Of a stretch of DNA of 64,000 bases, positions 1 to 10,938 are shown one piece after another. Positions within the stretch are counted from its first letter, which is position 1; each line of letters starts with the position of its first letter. The DNA is taken from contig OX336389.2 in NCBI GenBank assembly GCA_946902985.2, forward strand, positions 340,044,444 to 340,108,443, given 5' to 3'. The position numbers and the translations under genes were made by a program. The notes beneath the pieces are model-generated. The model did no database searches. It was not told where the DNA came from and worked only from the letters and a program-made list of their open reading frames with translations. This DNA is from Meconema thalassinum (taxonomy: Eukaryota > Arthropoda > Insecta > Orthoptera > Tettigoniidae).

Positions 1-2878
1 CATATGTTCTTTTCGTCCATTGTTACGCCCACCAATTAAATTTGGTACTTATGTATGGCTCAAAAACAATAAAACAGGTTCGTTTGTCTGTGCCTTGACT
101 GCTTTTCACAGTTTTTTCAGCAAGTCTTCTAAAAGGATAGTTTTGTTGACCAAAAGAGGAAAGGGAAGCAAGCAATACGAGATGGAATTTTCATTCGAGG
201 GCAGTTTTCACCATTATGAAACATTTCCAAGGATTGTACTGCACTCGAAATTATGAGTAGCCATGAGAAAGGAACCGACAGAGATTCGAATGGAGAACCT
301 GGGAAAAAAATGTGTATAAAAATATTTCGTGATCTGAGTTATTTTAAGAACAGGAAGGTTTGATAATGTGCAAGGAAGAGATGTATAAAAGTTTATCCTG
401 AAGAAAGATTGTTATTAGAGAATAAATGGAAATGTTATAGTCTGGAATATTTTAACCAAGGGAGTGTGATTGAAATAGCGGTCAGGAAAGTGAACAGTTT
501 TTAGAAGTTACGGGAGAGAAACCAGTTTTGGCTAGCGAGGCGACTTGGCAAGGATACTTGAAGGTCGGATACGCGCCAAGAGACCCAAGGTGGGGATAGC
601 TCAAGAACATCAAATTTGATAACATAGAAGTAACCAATCAGATTAAAGGAAGATTACGAGGGATTATATAATTATTAAAATTATTATTTTAATATTATAA
701 TGGATTGGAGTATATAAAATACAATGAAGGAAGAAGAAATTTAATTGGCAAAACAGAAATTAAATTAGATGAATATGAGAGAAGATATGAGCAAATACGT
801 GAGTGTATGAACTAGTGAGAGGCTAGCGCGGTAAATTTGAGAGGGAAAATTAACTTAGGAGGCTAGCGACAGAGAAGGAACGAGGTTCTTATCATTCGAG
901 TATTCCAAAAGGCAACACGTATAGAAAATCGCTCTACAATTAGTATTCAATGGCAACCAAGAAAAGCATTAGACTACGGAAGGAAGAACTACATTGTTAA
1001 TAAGAAACTACAATAGTATATGGATGAATATTGGAAAGAAGAAGAAATTTAGAAATAATTTATGGAATATATTTACAGAAAATTATAAGGTCGAATTAGA
1101 GAAGCCATACTTTGAGATATTCTACAAATATTCACTATCCCATAAGTGAAACTTCAGCCCGACACAAACGAGAACGCTGAAGAAAGTATTTTCACGACAC
1201 TGCAATATTTTAGAAAAACATCTACAAGACATTTGTTAAGATGTATTCAAGATCAGGTCGGAGGGGAGAAACTATAGCTGACGATTCTAGTGAACAGAGG
1301 ATGATGTTCTAATTTCACTATGAAGGGAGGTTAAATCTACACTAACTAAGCGAAGTCCAGCGATGATCAAAGCGATGCAACAATGGAACTTCACTGCAGT
1401 ACAAACAGCAGTAAGCTTGGAAACCACAAACAAACTACTACAACGAGAAGAAAGGCACATGTGGAGGTGATTTCTCATCGTAAGCATATCACTATCTACA
1501 AACCAACATCAGGGACTTCTGGAGAGCGGCCGAGTGAAGAAGGGTCACAAAGAAGCGAATGCAGAAGCCAGGTCTTAGATCGAGAAGAGAGAAGATGCAG
1601 GCGCGATCGACGGTCATTGACAGGCAGCGCGGAGAAAGGCTGGTGAAGATTAGCTGGAAACCGGTCGAGCAGTCTCACCTGCAAGCAGGGCAGCAGGAAC
1701 TCGGGGAATGCTGGCACGCGTTCATTGGCATGCGGGCGCACTCCCAGCGCACGTGGTGCATTCCTCATCTGTTAAGGTCCACAGATTCTGTATAAAGCGT
1801 TCCAGACACAAGGTAGACCAGTGATTTTTAACAACTATGTAGCTGGTATTTGTTTATGGGTTATTCCAGTGTTTGACCAACATCTGACTATTTTATTCCT
1901 AGTTCATGTTATTGTTGTTGCAATAAATTTTTGACATTTTTCTTTGAGTCAACGAGTACCGTTTGTGACGTATTTTTCTAACGTATATTGTTAGTATTTT
2001 CACATTAACCATTTTAACTCGTATAAGCTAACTTCTTTAGAACTTTTCATTTATTTAATTTATACCGGAGAGTAAAGTAATTTCGTTAATGTGTGTAACA
2101 AGTCGTAATAAGTTGTAACAAGCTGTAACAAGTGAAGCTTTGTCATGAATGAAATGAGAAATACAGAAGGGATATTGTTATCCGAAATAAAGCAAATTCG
2201 TTAGATGAACGAAATATAATGTAAAAAGAACGTTGACTATCGTCAGGAGTGTTTGACAATTGCGTTTGAGACACTCAAGTATAGGCAAAGAGAATATTGT
2301 GTAACCCAGAATTTTATTATTACAGTAAAAACAGTATGCGTAATTTTGAAGCATAGCGGATGAACAGAAGGAGAGGTGTGATATTACAGATCAACCTATT
2401 GTCATAGAGAAGTCTTGAGAGACCACAGTAAAGATATTTCATATCAGATGAAATTAAGAACGTGAGGTAAAGTGTATTTTTATTGAGTAACGAACACGAG
2501 CAGACTTAATTCAGAAAGAAACTATAAATTGTAACAGAGGCATATAATTAAAGTATTAGAAGGAAGTATGACATATTTTTGAGAGAAAGAATATAAAGAA
2601 GTACTACGAAAGTATCGTTTGGTTCAATCAATAAGCAAAGAATAGCACGGAGTTGTATAATCGACAGAATGGATGTACGTGGAGGAGTTTGTTTCTTCAA
2701 GATATTACAGCAGTAATATTCAGTAGGGTTACTGATTCTCTTACATTGTCGAATGTATTTGAGATGGTTTAGAATTTTGTGAACGTACTAGATAAGAAAT
2801 GTATGCGAAGATTTATTGTTGAAAGAAGTGTATTAGAGACATGTAAAAGTTATTCACAGAGTGTGAAGGTTAAAGAGA
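1..2878. other. Unassigned non-coding stretch
   Basis: I see no convincing gene here. The short open frames (20-256 plus strand; several overlapping frames on both strands at 1287-1795) show no family motif. A locally GC-richer block lies at about 1496-1770 in otherwise AT-rich DNA; it could be a leader or LTR relic of an unrecognised element, but I cannot show this. A 4 x 10 bp tandem repeat lies at 2095-2134. Confidence 0.5.
2095..2134. repeat. 10-bp tandem repeat, four units
   Basis: Four consecutive 10-bp units of the form GTAAYAAGYN start at 2095, 2105, 2115 and 2125. They are seen directly. No function is evident. Confidence 0.8.
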
Positions 2879-5800
2879 TTACAGCAAGAAAATATGGAAG
2901 TACAGTATGTCAACAAAGTAAGTTGGAAGTTGAATTTGTAAAGAATTGGAAGTGTGAATAGTGAGGATGTAATGCCACGCACACACATAGAGTTGTATAT
3001 GTTGTTTGAGTCTTAAGTCTTTTGACTGGTTTGATGCAGCTTTCCATGCCTCCCTGTCCTGAGCTAATCGTTTCATCTCTACATAGCTACCACACCCTAC
3101 ATCCGAGGCAATCTGTTTAACATATTCTAACCTTGGTCTACCCCTACCGTTCTTGTCCTCGACCCTTCCTTCCATAACTAAGCTTGCTATTCCTGGGTGT
3201 CTTAGTATGTGTCCTACCAACCTATCTCTTCTCTTCATTAACAGTCGCCAGAAACATCTCTCCTCTCCCACTCGCCTTAATACCTCTTCGTTTGTAACCC
3301 TATCTACCCATCTGATCTTCATCATTCTCCTGTAACACCACATTTCAAATGCCTCAATTCTCCTCTTTTCTGCTGCATCAATAGTCCAAGTTTCACTTCC
3401 ATAGAGCGCCACGCTCCAGACAAAGGCTTTCAAAAATGACTTCCTAATACCTAAATCTATATTCGATGTCAACATATTCCTTTTCTGTAGAAAGGCTTTC
3501 CTTGCCTGAGCCAACCTACTTTTTATATCCTCTTTGCTTCGTCCATCACTGGTTAGTCTGCTTCCTAAGTTACAGAAGTCTCCTACTTCCTTCAGCTTTT
3601 CACCTGCCAATTTGATCTCCATAGAGGTTTCTGATTTATTTCGGCTGCATTCCAGTATTTTTGTTTTACATTTATTAATTTTCATCATGAAGTCCTTCCG
3701 TAAGACGGAATCCATACCATTCAAAAACTCATTCAAATCCTCAGGCTTGTCGGCCAAGATGACGATGTCATCAGCAAATCTCAGAGTTGAAATTATTTCT
3801 CCTTGAATCTTCACTCCCACTTTAAATTTTTCTCCGATTTCCTTCATTGCTTGTTCAATGTAAAGATTGAAAAGTATGGGTGATAAGTTGCAGCCTTGCC
3901 TTACACCTTTCATAATACCAGCTTCTCTCTCATATCCTTCAGCTCGAATGACTGCTGTCTGGTTTCTGTATAGATTGTATATCACCCTCCTATCCCTGTA
4001 CTTTATTCCAATAGATTTCAAAATGTCAAACAATTTAGTCCAATCAACGTTATCAAAAGCCTTTTCTAAGTCTACAAATGCCATGAACGTTCTCTTATCT
4101 TTCCTTATTCTACCTTCCAAAATCAGCCTAAGACTTAGTACAGCTTCCCTTGTTCCTACATTTCTCCTGAAACCAAACTGGTCTTCACCCAACTCCGTTT
4201 CTATCTGGCTTTCAATCCTCTTGTAAATTATTCTAGACAGGATCTTTGAAGCATGAGTAATCAAGCTGATTGTACGGTAATCTTCACATCTGTCAGCTCC
4301 CACTTTCTTTGGTATAGGGATGATAACATTCTTCTTGAAATCAGGGGGTACCTCACCTGTCTCATAAATCCTACACACCAAGTGAAATAACCTGATCAGA
4401 TCTTCATCTCCTATGCAGCGTAGCAACTCAATCGGTATAGCATCTATGCCTGGTGCTTTGTTCCTGCCTAAGTCCTCTAATGCTCTGTCAAATTCTGATC
4501 TCAATATTAAATCTCCTTTTGCATCCTCATCAATTTTCTCCTCCCTTTCCATTACATGATTCTCAATCTCCTTTCCCTTATACAAGCACTCTATGTAAGC
4601 TTTCCATCTCTCAACCTTTTCTTCCATATCTGTTAGAGGCTTTCCATTTGTGTCCCTAATATTACAGCACTTAGTCTTCTTTTCCCCAAAAGTATTCTTA
4701 ATCCTTCGATAAGCTGTGTCTACTTTTCCTAATTTCAGACACTTTTCTATACCTGTACATTTCTCTTTCAACCATTCTTCTTTCGCTTCCTTGCACTTCT
4801 TGTTAACCTCATTTCTCAGACGTCTGTATTCTGCTTTCCCCTCTTCATCTCTTAGATTCTTGTGTCTCCGCCTTTCATCCATCAATTCTAGTATATCCTG
4901 AGTGATCCACGGTTTTCTACCTATTCTTTCTTTCCTACCAATGTTTTCTTCTGCCGATTTTGTTATTTCATTCTTCATAAGTGCCCATTCGTCTGCAATT
5001 GAAGTTTGTTTAGGGGTTTTGATTAGTCCTTCCTTTATACTCTTCTTGAATCTTTCGTTCACATCCTTTACTTTCAGTCTGTCTATTGCCCACTTTTTTG
5101 GCTTTTGACTTTTCTTCAGTTTCTTCAACTTTAATCTGCATTTCATTACAACCAGATTGTGGTCAGAGTTTATGTCAGCACCAGGATATGTTTTACAATC
5201 CAAAATCTGGTTTCGAAACCTCTGCTTGACCATAATGAAGTCGATTTGGTAACGCCCTGTATCTCCTGGTCTCATCCATGTGTATATTCTTCTATTGTGG
5301 TTATTGAATAAGGTGTTAGCTATGACCAACTCATGTTCGGTGCAGAATTCCATCAGCCTGCTTCCTCGATCATTCCTTTCACCTAATCCGAAATCTCCTA
5401 CTATCTTCCCTTCCCTCCCTTTTCCTACCACAGCATTCCAATCTCCCATTACTATAACATTTTCATCACCTTTGACATACCCCAGAATGTCATCTATTTC
5501 TTCGTAGTCCTTTTCAACATCCTCATCATCAGCTTGACTGGTAGGCATATAGACTTGTACCACTGTGGTGCACGTAGGTTTAGTATTGATTTTTGCTACA
5601 ATAATCCGTTCACTGTATTGCTCATAATATTCCACCCGCTGTCCAAGTTTCCTACTCAATATGAGACCAACTCCTGCTTGGCCATTGTTTGATTTAGTGC
5701 TAATGACCCTATAGTCTCCTGACCAAAAGTCCTGTTCTTCCTGCCAGCGCATTTCACTAATCCCAACCAAATCCAACCTCAACCTATCCATTTCCCTTTC

Positions 5801-5989
5801 TAAGTTTTCTAACTTTCCACTTCCTAGCAGACTTCTAACATTCCACGCTCCGATCCGTAGAATGTCAGATTTCCTCTTTGTCACTTCTGTGATGTTAACC
5901 CCCTCTCGAGTAGTCCCCACCCGGAGATCCGAATGGGGGACTAGTTTACCTCCGGATTGAAATTTTACAAGGGAGGAGGCCATCATCAC
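2879..5989 (-). CDS. LINE endonuclease-reverse transcriptase, uninterrupted frame
   Basis: The frame of 1036 codons encodes the enzyme that nicks target DNA and reverse-transcribes the LINE RNA. An AP-endonuclease domain spans about residues 44-290, with N50 (GAWNVRS), E79 (GISEMRW), the GDWN motif at 182-185, D250 and SDH at 275-277. RT spans about 495-760: KAPGIDAIP near 511, D640 in VDLEKAFD, GVRQGCNLSP at 695-704 and the catalytic FADD at 738-741. The C-terminal arm carries the GSETW and GRGRPR motifs common in this LINE group. The start used is the first of three Met codons in a row. Residues after about 997 (beyond NQSKDLRLKQ) probably read through the element's end into flanking DNA, so the native stop seems lost. 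With no internal break, this copy is young or recently active. Confidence 0.88.
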   Translation of the reverse strand: MMMASSLVKFQSGGKLVPHSDLRVGTTREGVNITEVTKRKSDILRIGAWNVRSLLGSGKLENLEREMDRLRLDLVGISEMRWQEEQDFWSGDYRVISTKSNNGQAGVGLILSRKLGQRVEYYEQYSERIIVAKINTKPTCTTVVQVYMPTSQADDEDVEKDYEEIDDILGYVKGDENVIVMGDWNAVVGKGREGKIVGDFGLGERNDRGSRLMEFCTEHELVIANTLFNNHNRRIYTWMRPGDTGRYQIDFIMVKQRFRNQILDCKTYPGADINSDHNLVVMKCRLKLKKLKKSQKPKKWAIDRLKVKDVNERFKKSIKEGLIKTPKQTSIADEWALMKNEITKSAEENIGRKERIGRKPWITQDILELMDERRRHKNLRDEEGKAEYRRLRNEVNKKCKEAKEEWLKEKCTGIEKCLKLGKVDTAYRRIKNTFGEKKTKCCNIRDTNGKPLTDMEEKVERWKAYIECLYKGKEIENHVMEREEKIDEDAKGDLILRSEFDRALEDLGRNKAPGIDAIPIELLRCIGDEDLIRLFHLVCRIYETGEVPPDFKKNVIIPIPKKVGADRCEDYRTISLITHASKILSRIIYKRIESQIETELGEDQFGFRRNVGTREAVLSLRLILEGRIRKDKRTFMAFVDLEKAFDNVDWTKLFDILKSIGIKYRDRRVIYNLYRNQTAVIRAEGYEREAGIMKGVRQGCNLSPILFNLYIEQAMKEIGEKFKVGVKIQGEIISTLRFADDIVILADKPEDLNEFLNGMDSVLRKDFMMKINKCKTKILECSRNKSETSMEIKLAGEKLKEVGDFCNLGSRLTSDGRSKEDIKSRLAQARKAFLQKRNMLTSNIDLGIRKSFLKAFVWSVALYGSETWTIDAAEKRRIEAFEMWCYRRMMKIRWVDRVTNEEVLRRVGEERCFWRLLMKRRDRLVGHILRHPGIASLVMEGRVEDKNGRGRPRLEYVKQIASDVGCGSYVEMKRLAQDREAWKAASNQSKDLRLKQHIQLYVCAWHYILTIHTSNSLQIQLPTYFVDILYFHIFLL

Positions 5990-6075
5990 ATGTAATTATG
6001 CATAGAGAGGTGCATATCCTCGGGAATAGCATTACGGCTGTAGTTTCCCGTTGCTTTCAGCCTTGCAGCAGAACG
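2990..6075 (-). mobile_element. Full-length APE-type non-LTR retrotransposon (RTE-like LINE)
   Basis: A minus-strand LINE with a single endonuclease-reverse transcriptase frame. The 5' leader runs from about 6075 to 5990. The 3' end, about 2990-3005, is a short CAA-rich tail (minus-strand ACTCAAACAACA). I could not find a clear TSD, so both ends are approximate. The organisation (one ORF, AP endonuclease then RT, short 3' UTR) fits RTE-like elements that are often mis-annotated in arthropods as craniofacial development protein 2-like. Clade assignment is from memory and could be a neighbouring APE clade. Confidence 0.85.
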
Positions 6076-6626
6076 CAGTGTAGCCATTAGTTGGCTTATA
6101 TTATCAATATCTTAACCGTCTATTAGACTAGTAAAGAATTGATTTATTCTGAAAGGCTGTTACTCCCTTTCAGAATAAGTAAAGAGCAATTCTACTACAA
6201 AATACTAACCTTCTACTAACAATTAAATATCAAAATTCTACTAACGAAAAAAATACTTAAGTTTCACCAACATCAAATACTACCACTAAAACAGTCTGTC
6301 ACCAGGCCCACTCACATGCACCCTCACCAGTCTAATAGAACAATGACATATATCTAATAAGCAATTAACTTCATACTTACAACTAAAACTAACTACATAC
6401 TTACTGTACTGTAATTGAATTGACAATATTTACAAAATTTAAAATGATAATCTGGTAGCAAAAGTATCTACCCCGTCCCGGATTCGAACCCGAGATCTCT
6501 AGGTATGTCGGTAGATACCCACAAAACCTCAAAGCAGACATTATAAATTAAAGACATTACGTAAGTTTATTTTATACATAACCTATAAACATATCACCCT
6601 GAAAAGGTACTAACAGTATGGTACAT
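6076..6626. other. Gene-free stretch with one tRNA-like B box
   Basis: No coding signal. On the minus strand, 6480-6490 is a perfect Pol III B-box match (GGTTCGAATCC). The T-arm around it has a mismatch and I see no matching full cloverleaf, so I treat it as a tRNA or SINE relic. Confidence 0.45.
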
Positions 6627-6638
6627 TATTACAGGAAG

Positions 6639-6680
6639 GGGGCCGATAACCTCGATGTTAGGCCCCTTAAAACAACAATT

Positions 6681-6711
<31 letters not shown>
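6639..6711 (+). mobile_element. Very short retroposon insertion with (ATC)n tail
   Basis: A 73-bp insert consists of a GC-rich inverted repeat (GGGGGCC...GGCCCC), a short ACAACAA linker and about ten ATC units. It is flanked by a perfect 12-bp direct repeat TATTACAGGAAG at 6627-6638 and 6712-6723, which I read as the TSD. It is best explained as the 3' tail of a LINE or SINE inserted with extreme 5' truncation. Confidence 0.7.
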
Positions 6712-6712
<1 letters not shown>

Positions 6713-6723
6713 ATTACAGGAAG

Positions 6724-7261
6724 TGAGATGATAGTCAATGTACAGAGATCAAAGTAGTGAACCTAAGATTGGACCAACTATCATTAATATCACTACTAGG
6801 AAATAAGTCTTAAAGAACTGTCGGGATCAGATTCCGTTTTCATTGCTCAATAATAACATGATTTTCAGTCTGAATGCTTTGCATATGAATTTCTATTTAA
6901 CAGAATATATAGTATGCATAGTTGGAAATCTTGGAGTAATAGCTCTGTGAGTATGAGGGTGTTGGGATTGTTTGTAAGCCACCACATTCTTCCGATCCAA
7001 ATGTCGTTAGATTTCTACATGCCGGATGTAATAAAGGACAAGTGTGTTGAATGATGATACAGCAAACAGACTAAATCTTATTAGAACCATATCATTTCAC
7101 GAATTCACAGAGTATGTATTAACTATTTTATTAATCTAATCTGACCAAGAGCCAGCACGACGACATAAAACTCGCAGAATACTACTTACATAACAACAAA
7201 AGAGAAATCAAGGACAGTAATTATAGATAAAGATTATTATCAAGATGTCTTAACAGATTCC
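6724..7261. other. No feature seen
   Basis: AT-rich sequence. I see no coding frame, repeat or element boundary. Confidence 0.5.
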
Positions 7262-7850
7262 CTCCAGGGCTCACATATAGTGGGACGTGGGTTGGCGACC
7301 ACGGGACCCCAGCTGAGTCTGGCATCGCTTCCATTTACTTGTGCTGAGCCTCTCCGTCTTCTTTCCTGTCGACCTCTATTGGTCAACTCTTGTCCTCTTC
7401 CGACCCCGACGGTATTAGGGTATCCGAGGCCTAGGGAATCTTTCTTTTTCGCGCCTTAATTGGCCCTTGTCTCATCTTTCCTGATATCCTCATTCTTCGA
7501 GGGGCCCACCTTCTTTATCTTTTCATGTTATCTCCTGCCTTCTGCACAAGGCCCTCAAGGAGGCAGGGTGTATGTAGCCCCACCACTTCTGGTGCACCCT
7601 CGATAGTGCTACACCCTCAAGGGCTCACGGCTCGTGAGTTGGCGACCCCAAGGGATACCTGAGCTGGGTCCGTTTTGTCCCCTTTTTCCTCTGACCTTGG
7701 AGCGGGCCTTCTCCTCTTTCCCTTTCCTATCTGTCTTTCATAGCTCTCCTTCCTTCCAAGTCCCTCAATCCTCATTCTTCGAGGGTTGAGGGCATTTCTT
7801 TTCTTCCTATTCTTCATTTGCTTTCTCGTTTATTTGTTTACCATTTCTTC
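7262..7850 (+). repeat. Probable retroposon-derived GC-richer repeat, two related modules
   Basis: Two modules resemble each other. Each has a GTTGGCGACC-type start with a GAGCTGGG/AGCTGAGT core (about 7285 and 7640), and each reaches an ATCCTCATTCTTCGAGGG-type block (7486-7503 and 7768-7785). The pyrimidine-rich, moderately GC-rich body stands out from the AT-rich flanks. I recall similar sequence as dispersed repeats in insect genomes, but I cannot name the family and no TSD is visible. Confidence 0.35.
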
Positions 7851-8345
7851 TTCTAGTATGTAAGTTTGTAGTTAGTAGTACACGACCAGAAATCAGCATT
7901 ATCAGCGATCATTATCAGATTCATTACACTTAGGCCATAATATCTATGTCTGAAAGTATGGGTAAACCTATTCCCAATATGTACACTAATTTAGTTGCAG
8001 TATTAGTTAGGATAATGCAACTCGCCAATGTATGTTAGTTATAGCCTAAGTGTAATGGATCTGATGATCGCTCGAAACTGGTCATTCAAGTGTATTTATT
8101 AACCCCATGTACATTTTTCCAGGATTAGGGAATAACCAATCGTGTTGACCGACTGAAAAACATCAAATTTCGTTTACTAAGGCAACACTGAAAGTGGCTC
8201 CAAACACCATAATGACTATAATCAATACTGAAAATTGTTAGCTAGTCATTGAACATTCAAATTTTAAATCCAATACAATATTCTGTAGTTACAGGAAAAC
8301 GTAATCTCGCAAACATTGCAACCACACGCGATAGTTTTTCATTTC

Positions 8346-9084
8346 TCACACACTTTTACTTTGCAGTGTAAAATCGAGGTTTTCATCGAAACCATCTATA
8401 TCATCATATGTTCCACCTTTTGAATACAGGATTTCATAGAAACCTTTACAGTCACTTGAAATGAGATGAATGTTACTCTTCAAATCTTGCAGTTTTGGTT
8501 CTGATATTGGCTTCCCATTAAGCCACAGTAGTTCTAGATTACCATCCAGGAATACATTGTGATCACTCAGATGTGAAGTGCTTGTTCTTTTGAAGCTAAT
8601 TTCTTGACCCTCGCTGTTGTTGAAAGAACTTTTCATAATAAGAGAATATGGTTTTCTCTTTTCGATTACAATTTCCCTGGTTTGGAGTCAACTCACAGTC
8701 TTACCCCCAACGTCCTTCTTCCTGTTCGCTATCTTCTTTTCCAAATAAGCAGATCCAACAAAGTCTTCGTTCTTCATGTTCTTCACCATCATTTATGCTA
8801 CGGCAATTCTCCATGACTTGTGTATAATCATCCGGAGTGAACAACGTTGCTGAAACTTCAAGGAACATGCAATGTCTCGGAAGTCAACATCCTTGGGCTA
8901 GAAACTGTGCCGAGGTATTAGGAATTTCATTCAAACGGTTTCTAATGTTAGATGTGAAGCCAGGACACTCTTCATAATAGGAACAAGCTTTATGTTTCTG
9001 TCCTGGCCCCCACAAGAATGAAACCACAATATTACATGTTTCTTTCCCTCGTATGCATTTGGCATGAGGTGTTGTTGGAGACAA
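8346..9084 (-). pseudogene. Decayed coding patch of unknown family
   Basis: Three minus-strand open pieces follow each other in different frames: 9084-8884 (Cys-rich, with the motif CSYYEECPGF), about 8880-8703 (contains RRLCWICLFGKEDSE) and about 8680-8346 (contains SSDCKGFYEILYSKGG). Composition and low-complexity-free text look protein-like, and the frame changes without intron-sized gaps suggest a broken gene or transposon relic. The middle piece recalls the start of a RING-CH (MARCH-type) domain, CWxC then acidic residues then W, and its end overlaps a good splice donor (GGGGTAAGA, GT at 8704-8703). The remaining RING-CH cysteines are not found downstream. I do not recognise the other two pieces. 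Confidence 0.3.
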
Positions 9085-10207
9085 GACCCATGATCAGCAT
9101 GCTCTTCTACCCAGACATAGCAGTAACCTATAAAGCTATCTGAAAGTCATGCGTCGTAGTTCAAAAATGTTATTACAGTTATTAGTAAACCGGTAATGTA
9201 AAAATGGAATGGTAACGAACTTACCTGTTTGATACACATATCCACATGGATGTAACAATATAATTCATTAACAAACAGAAATATTGTGTGAGCTAATGAG
9301 AAGAGAAGTGAAATGAACTTTATAATAAGTAAAGCAGGAGGAGAAAATCGTGCAGGTCGCGATGATGTATATAATTGACATTTGTAAATGATAATAATAA
9401 TAAAAAATCATTAATATTAATAAATATAACAAGCAGATTTGACGCAATAATGCGAAGTAAATAATACCGATGTATTATGTAGGGAGGAAGTTTGTGAAAG
9501 ATAGTAGAATTAGAAGTGTATTACTTTGAGGAGAAACACACGGTGTTTAAGAAAATGTATTTAACTCGATCAAATCTTTATAAGAAAGATCATCTATAAT
9601 TAATATAAGTTTTGGTGCAGGAAGACTTAGGAAAGTCGTATCTATGTCCAGTGGGGACATAATTTTCAGTTTTAGTGTTTATTTTATTTTTATTTCGTTT
9701 TTTATCTGATTGGGGACATGTATGTATTGTCCTAGCCTAATAAATTTGCAGGCACTTTTTAGTTTGCTTGCTCCGTTTTTTATAAGATCTGTTTTTCATT
9801 CAATGCTGAATTACGATAAAACGATACTACTAGTTCGATGCAGGCAGTTTTTTTTCGACATACCTATACCTTATCTACCCCGAGAGCCGAGTTGCTCAGT
9901 GTGCCTTATTTTGTTTTTAGGCTGTTCTGTGTGCAACTAGTTAGTAGTATGGTTAGATATGTGTTATGTGAGTCAAGGGTTCCCTAGTCATCACTCCGGT
10001 AGGAAATGTTGATTTCTCAGCCGGGTATTGACATCCCTACGATCCTTTTTCCATCCGTGCGGATTCTGGACGTCGACTTGGAGGAATTCGGGCGCAGTAC
10101 TGTATTTTTGATGAAATTATTGATGATGAAAATAGTGAATGGGACGACGATTCTGTGAACTGTGCCATTGGTCTCAAAAGACGTATGGATGACCAACCTT
10201 TGTATAT
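9085..10207. other. Gene-free stretch
   Basis: Mostly AT-rich with no supported gene. A frame just upstream of the hAT remnant (about 10090-10200) contains an acidic DDENSEWDDD-like stretch that may be further transposon debris. The 76-residue plus-strand frame at 9710-9940 has no recognisable motif. Confidence 0.45.
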
Positions 10208-10938
10208 TTGTTATGTGCATTCGAAGCTTGTTTCATTTACACTGATCATCTTTTCAAATTGTTACAATCATCGACAGTGAGTATTGAAACTTGCCATAAT
10301 GAGATAGAGGCTGTCATCAAAAGCATAGAAAACTTAAAAACTGAATATTTCACTGACAGATGTGTTCAAAAAAGTATCCAGTTGAATAAAAACGTAATGT
10401 ATGGTGGCAATAAAAAGAACACATTAAGAGTACTGACTTTTGAAATAGTAGGTTCACTAACAGCTCAAATGAAAAGTAGATTTGAAGATCTTACTCATCT
10501 AAATTTCATTGAGTTAGTACAAGAAAAAAAATTAAAGAATACACCGAAACATTCCCCCAGAGCCAATTAGTAATTTTGGTAAAACAGTATCCATTCTTTA
10601 ATGTTAACCAATTACTAAATGAACTTCACATTGTTTATGCAGATCAGACAAAGCATTTAGCTCCAACAGATCTTTTAAAATATTTTGTTACGAACGGTCT
10701 TGACTCCATCTCTCAGGAAGTAACTAAACTACTACGCTTAGTACTGACTATTCCAACTACTACAGCTAGTAGTGAACGCAGCATGAGCACGCTGAAAAGA
10801 ATTAAAACCTACCTTAGAAATTCTATGAGCAAGAGTCGTTTGTCTTGTTTAAATTCATTGGCTATTGAAAAACAGTTATTAGGTGAGGTTTCATCAGAGC
10901 CCGCATTTCTTGAACACATCATAGACATTTTCGCATAA
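10208..10938 (+). pseudogene. hAT transposase, C-terminal fragment
   Basis: Two adjacent plus-strand frames (10208-10570 and 10576-10938) form the C-terminal part of a hAT-superfamily transposase. The second holds the hAT dimerisation (hATC) region, LLRLVLTIPTTTASSERSMS followed by LKRIKTYLRNSMS, which is diagnostic for the family. This region normally builds the transposase dimer near the RW/E part of the catalytic fold. The two frames are separated by a TAG stop at about 10568. The N-terminal zinc finger and the first catalytic Asp residues are missing, as are recognisable terminal inverted repeats. It resembles the ZMYM/TTF-type hAT proteins common in insects. It is a dead, truncated copy. 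Confidence 0.8.

Noticed and set aside
1287..1795. Overlapping frames on both strands
   Set aside because: Mutually overlapping, short, and without motifs; explained by a GC-richer block with fewer stops.
6480..6560. Functional tRNA gene on the minus strand
   Set aside because: Only the B box fits; the T stem has a mismatch and no full cloverleaf or matching A box was found.
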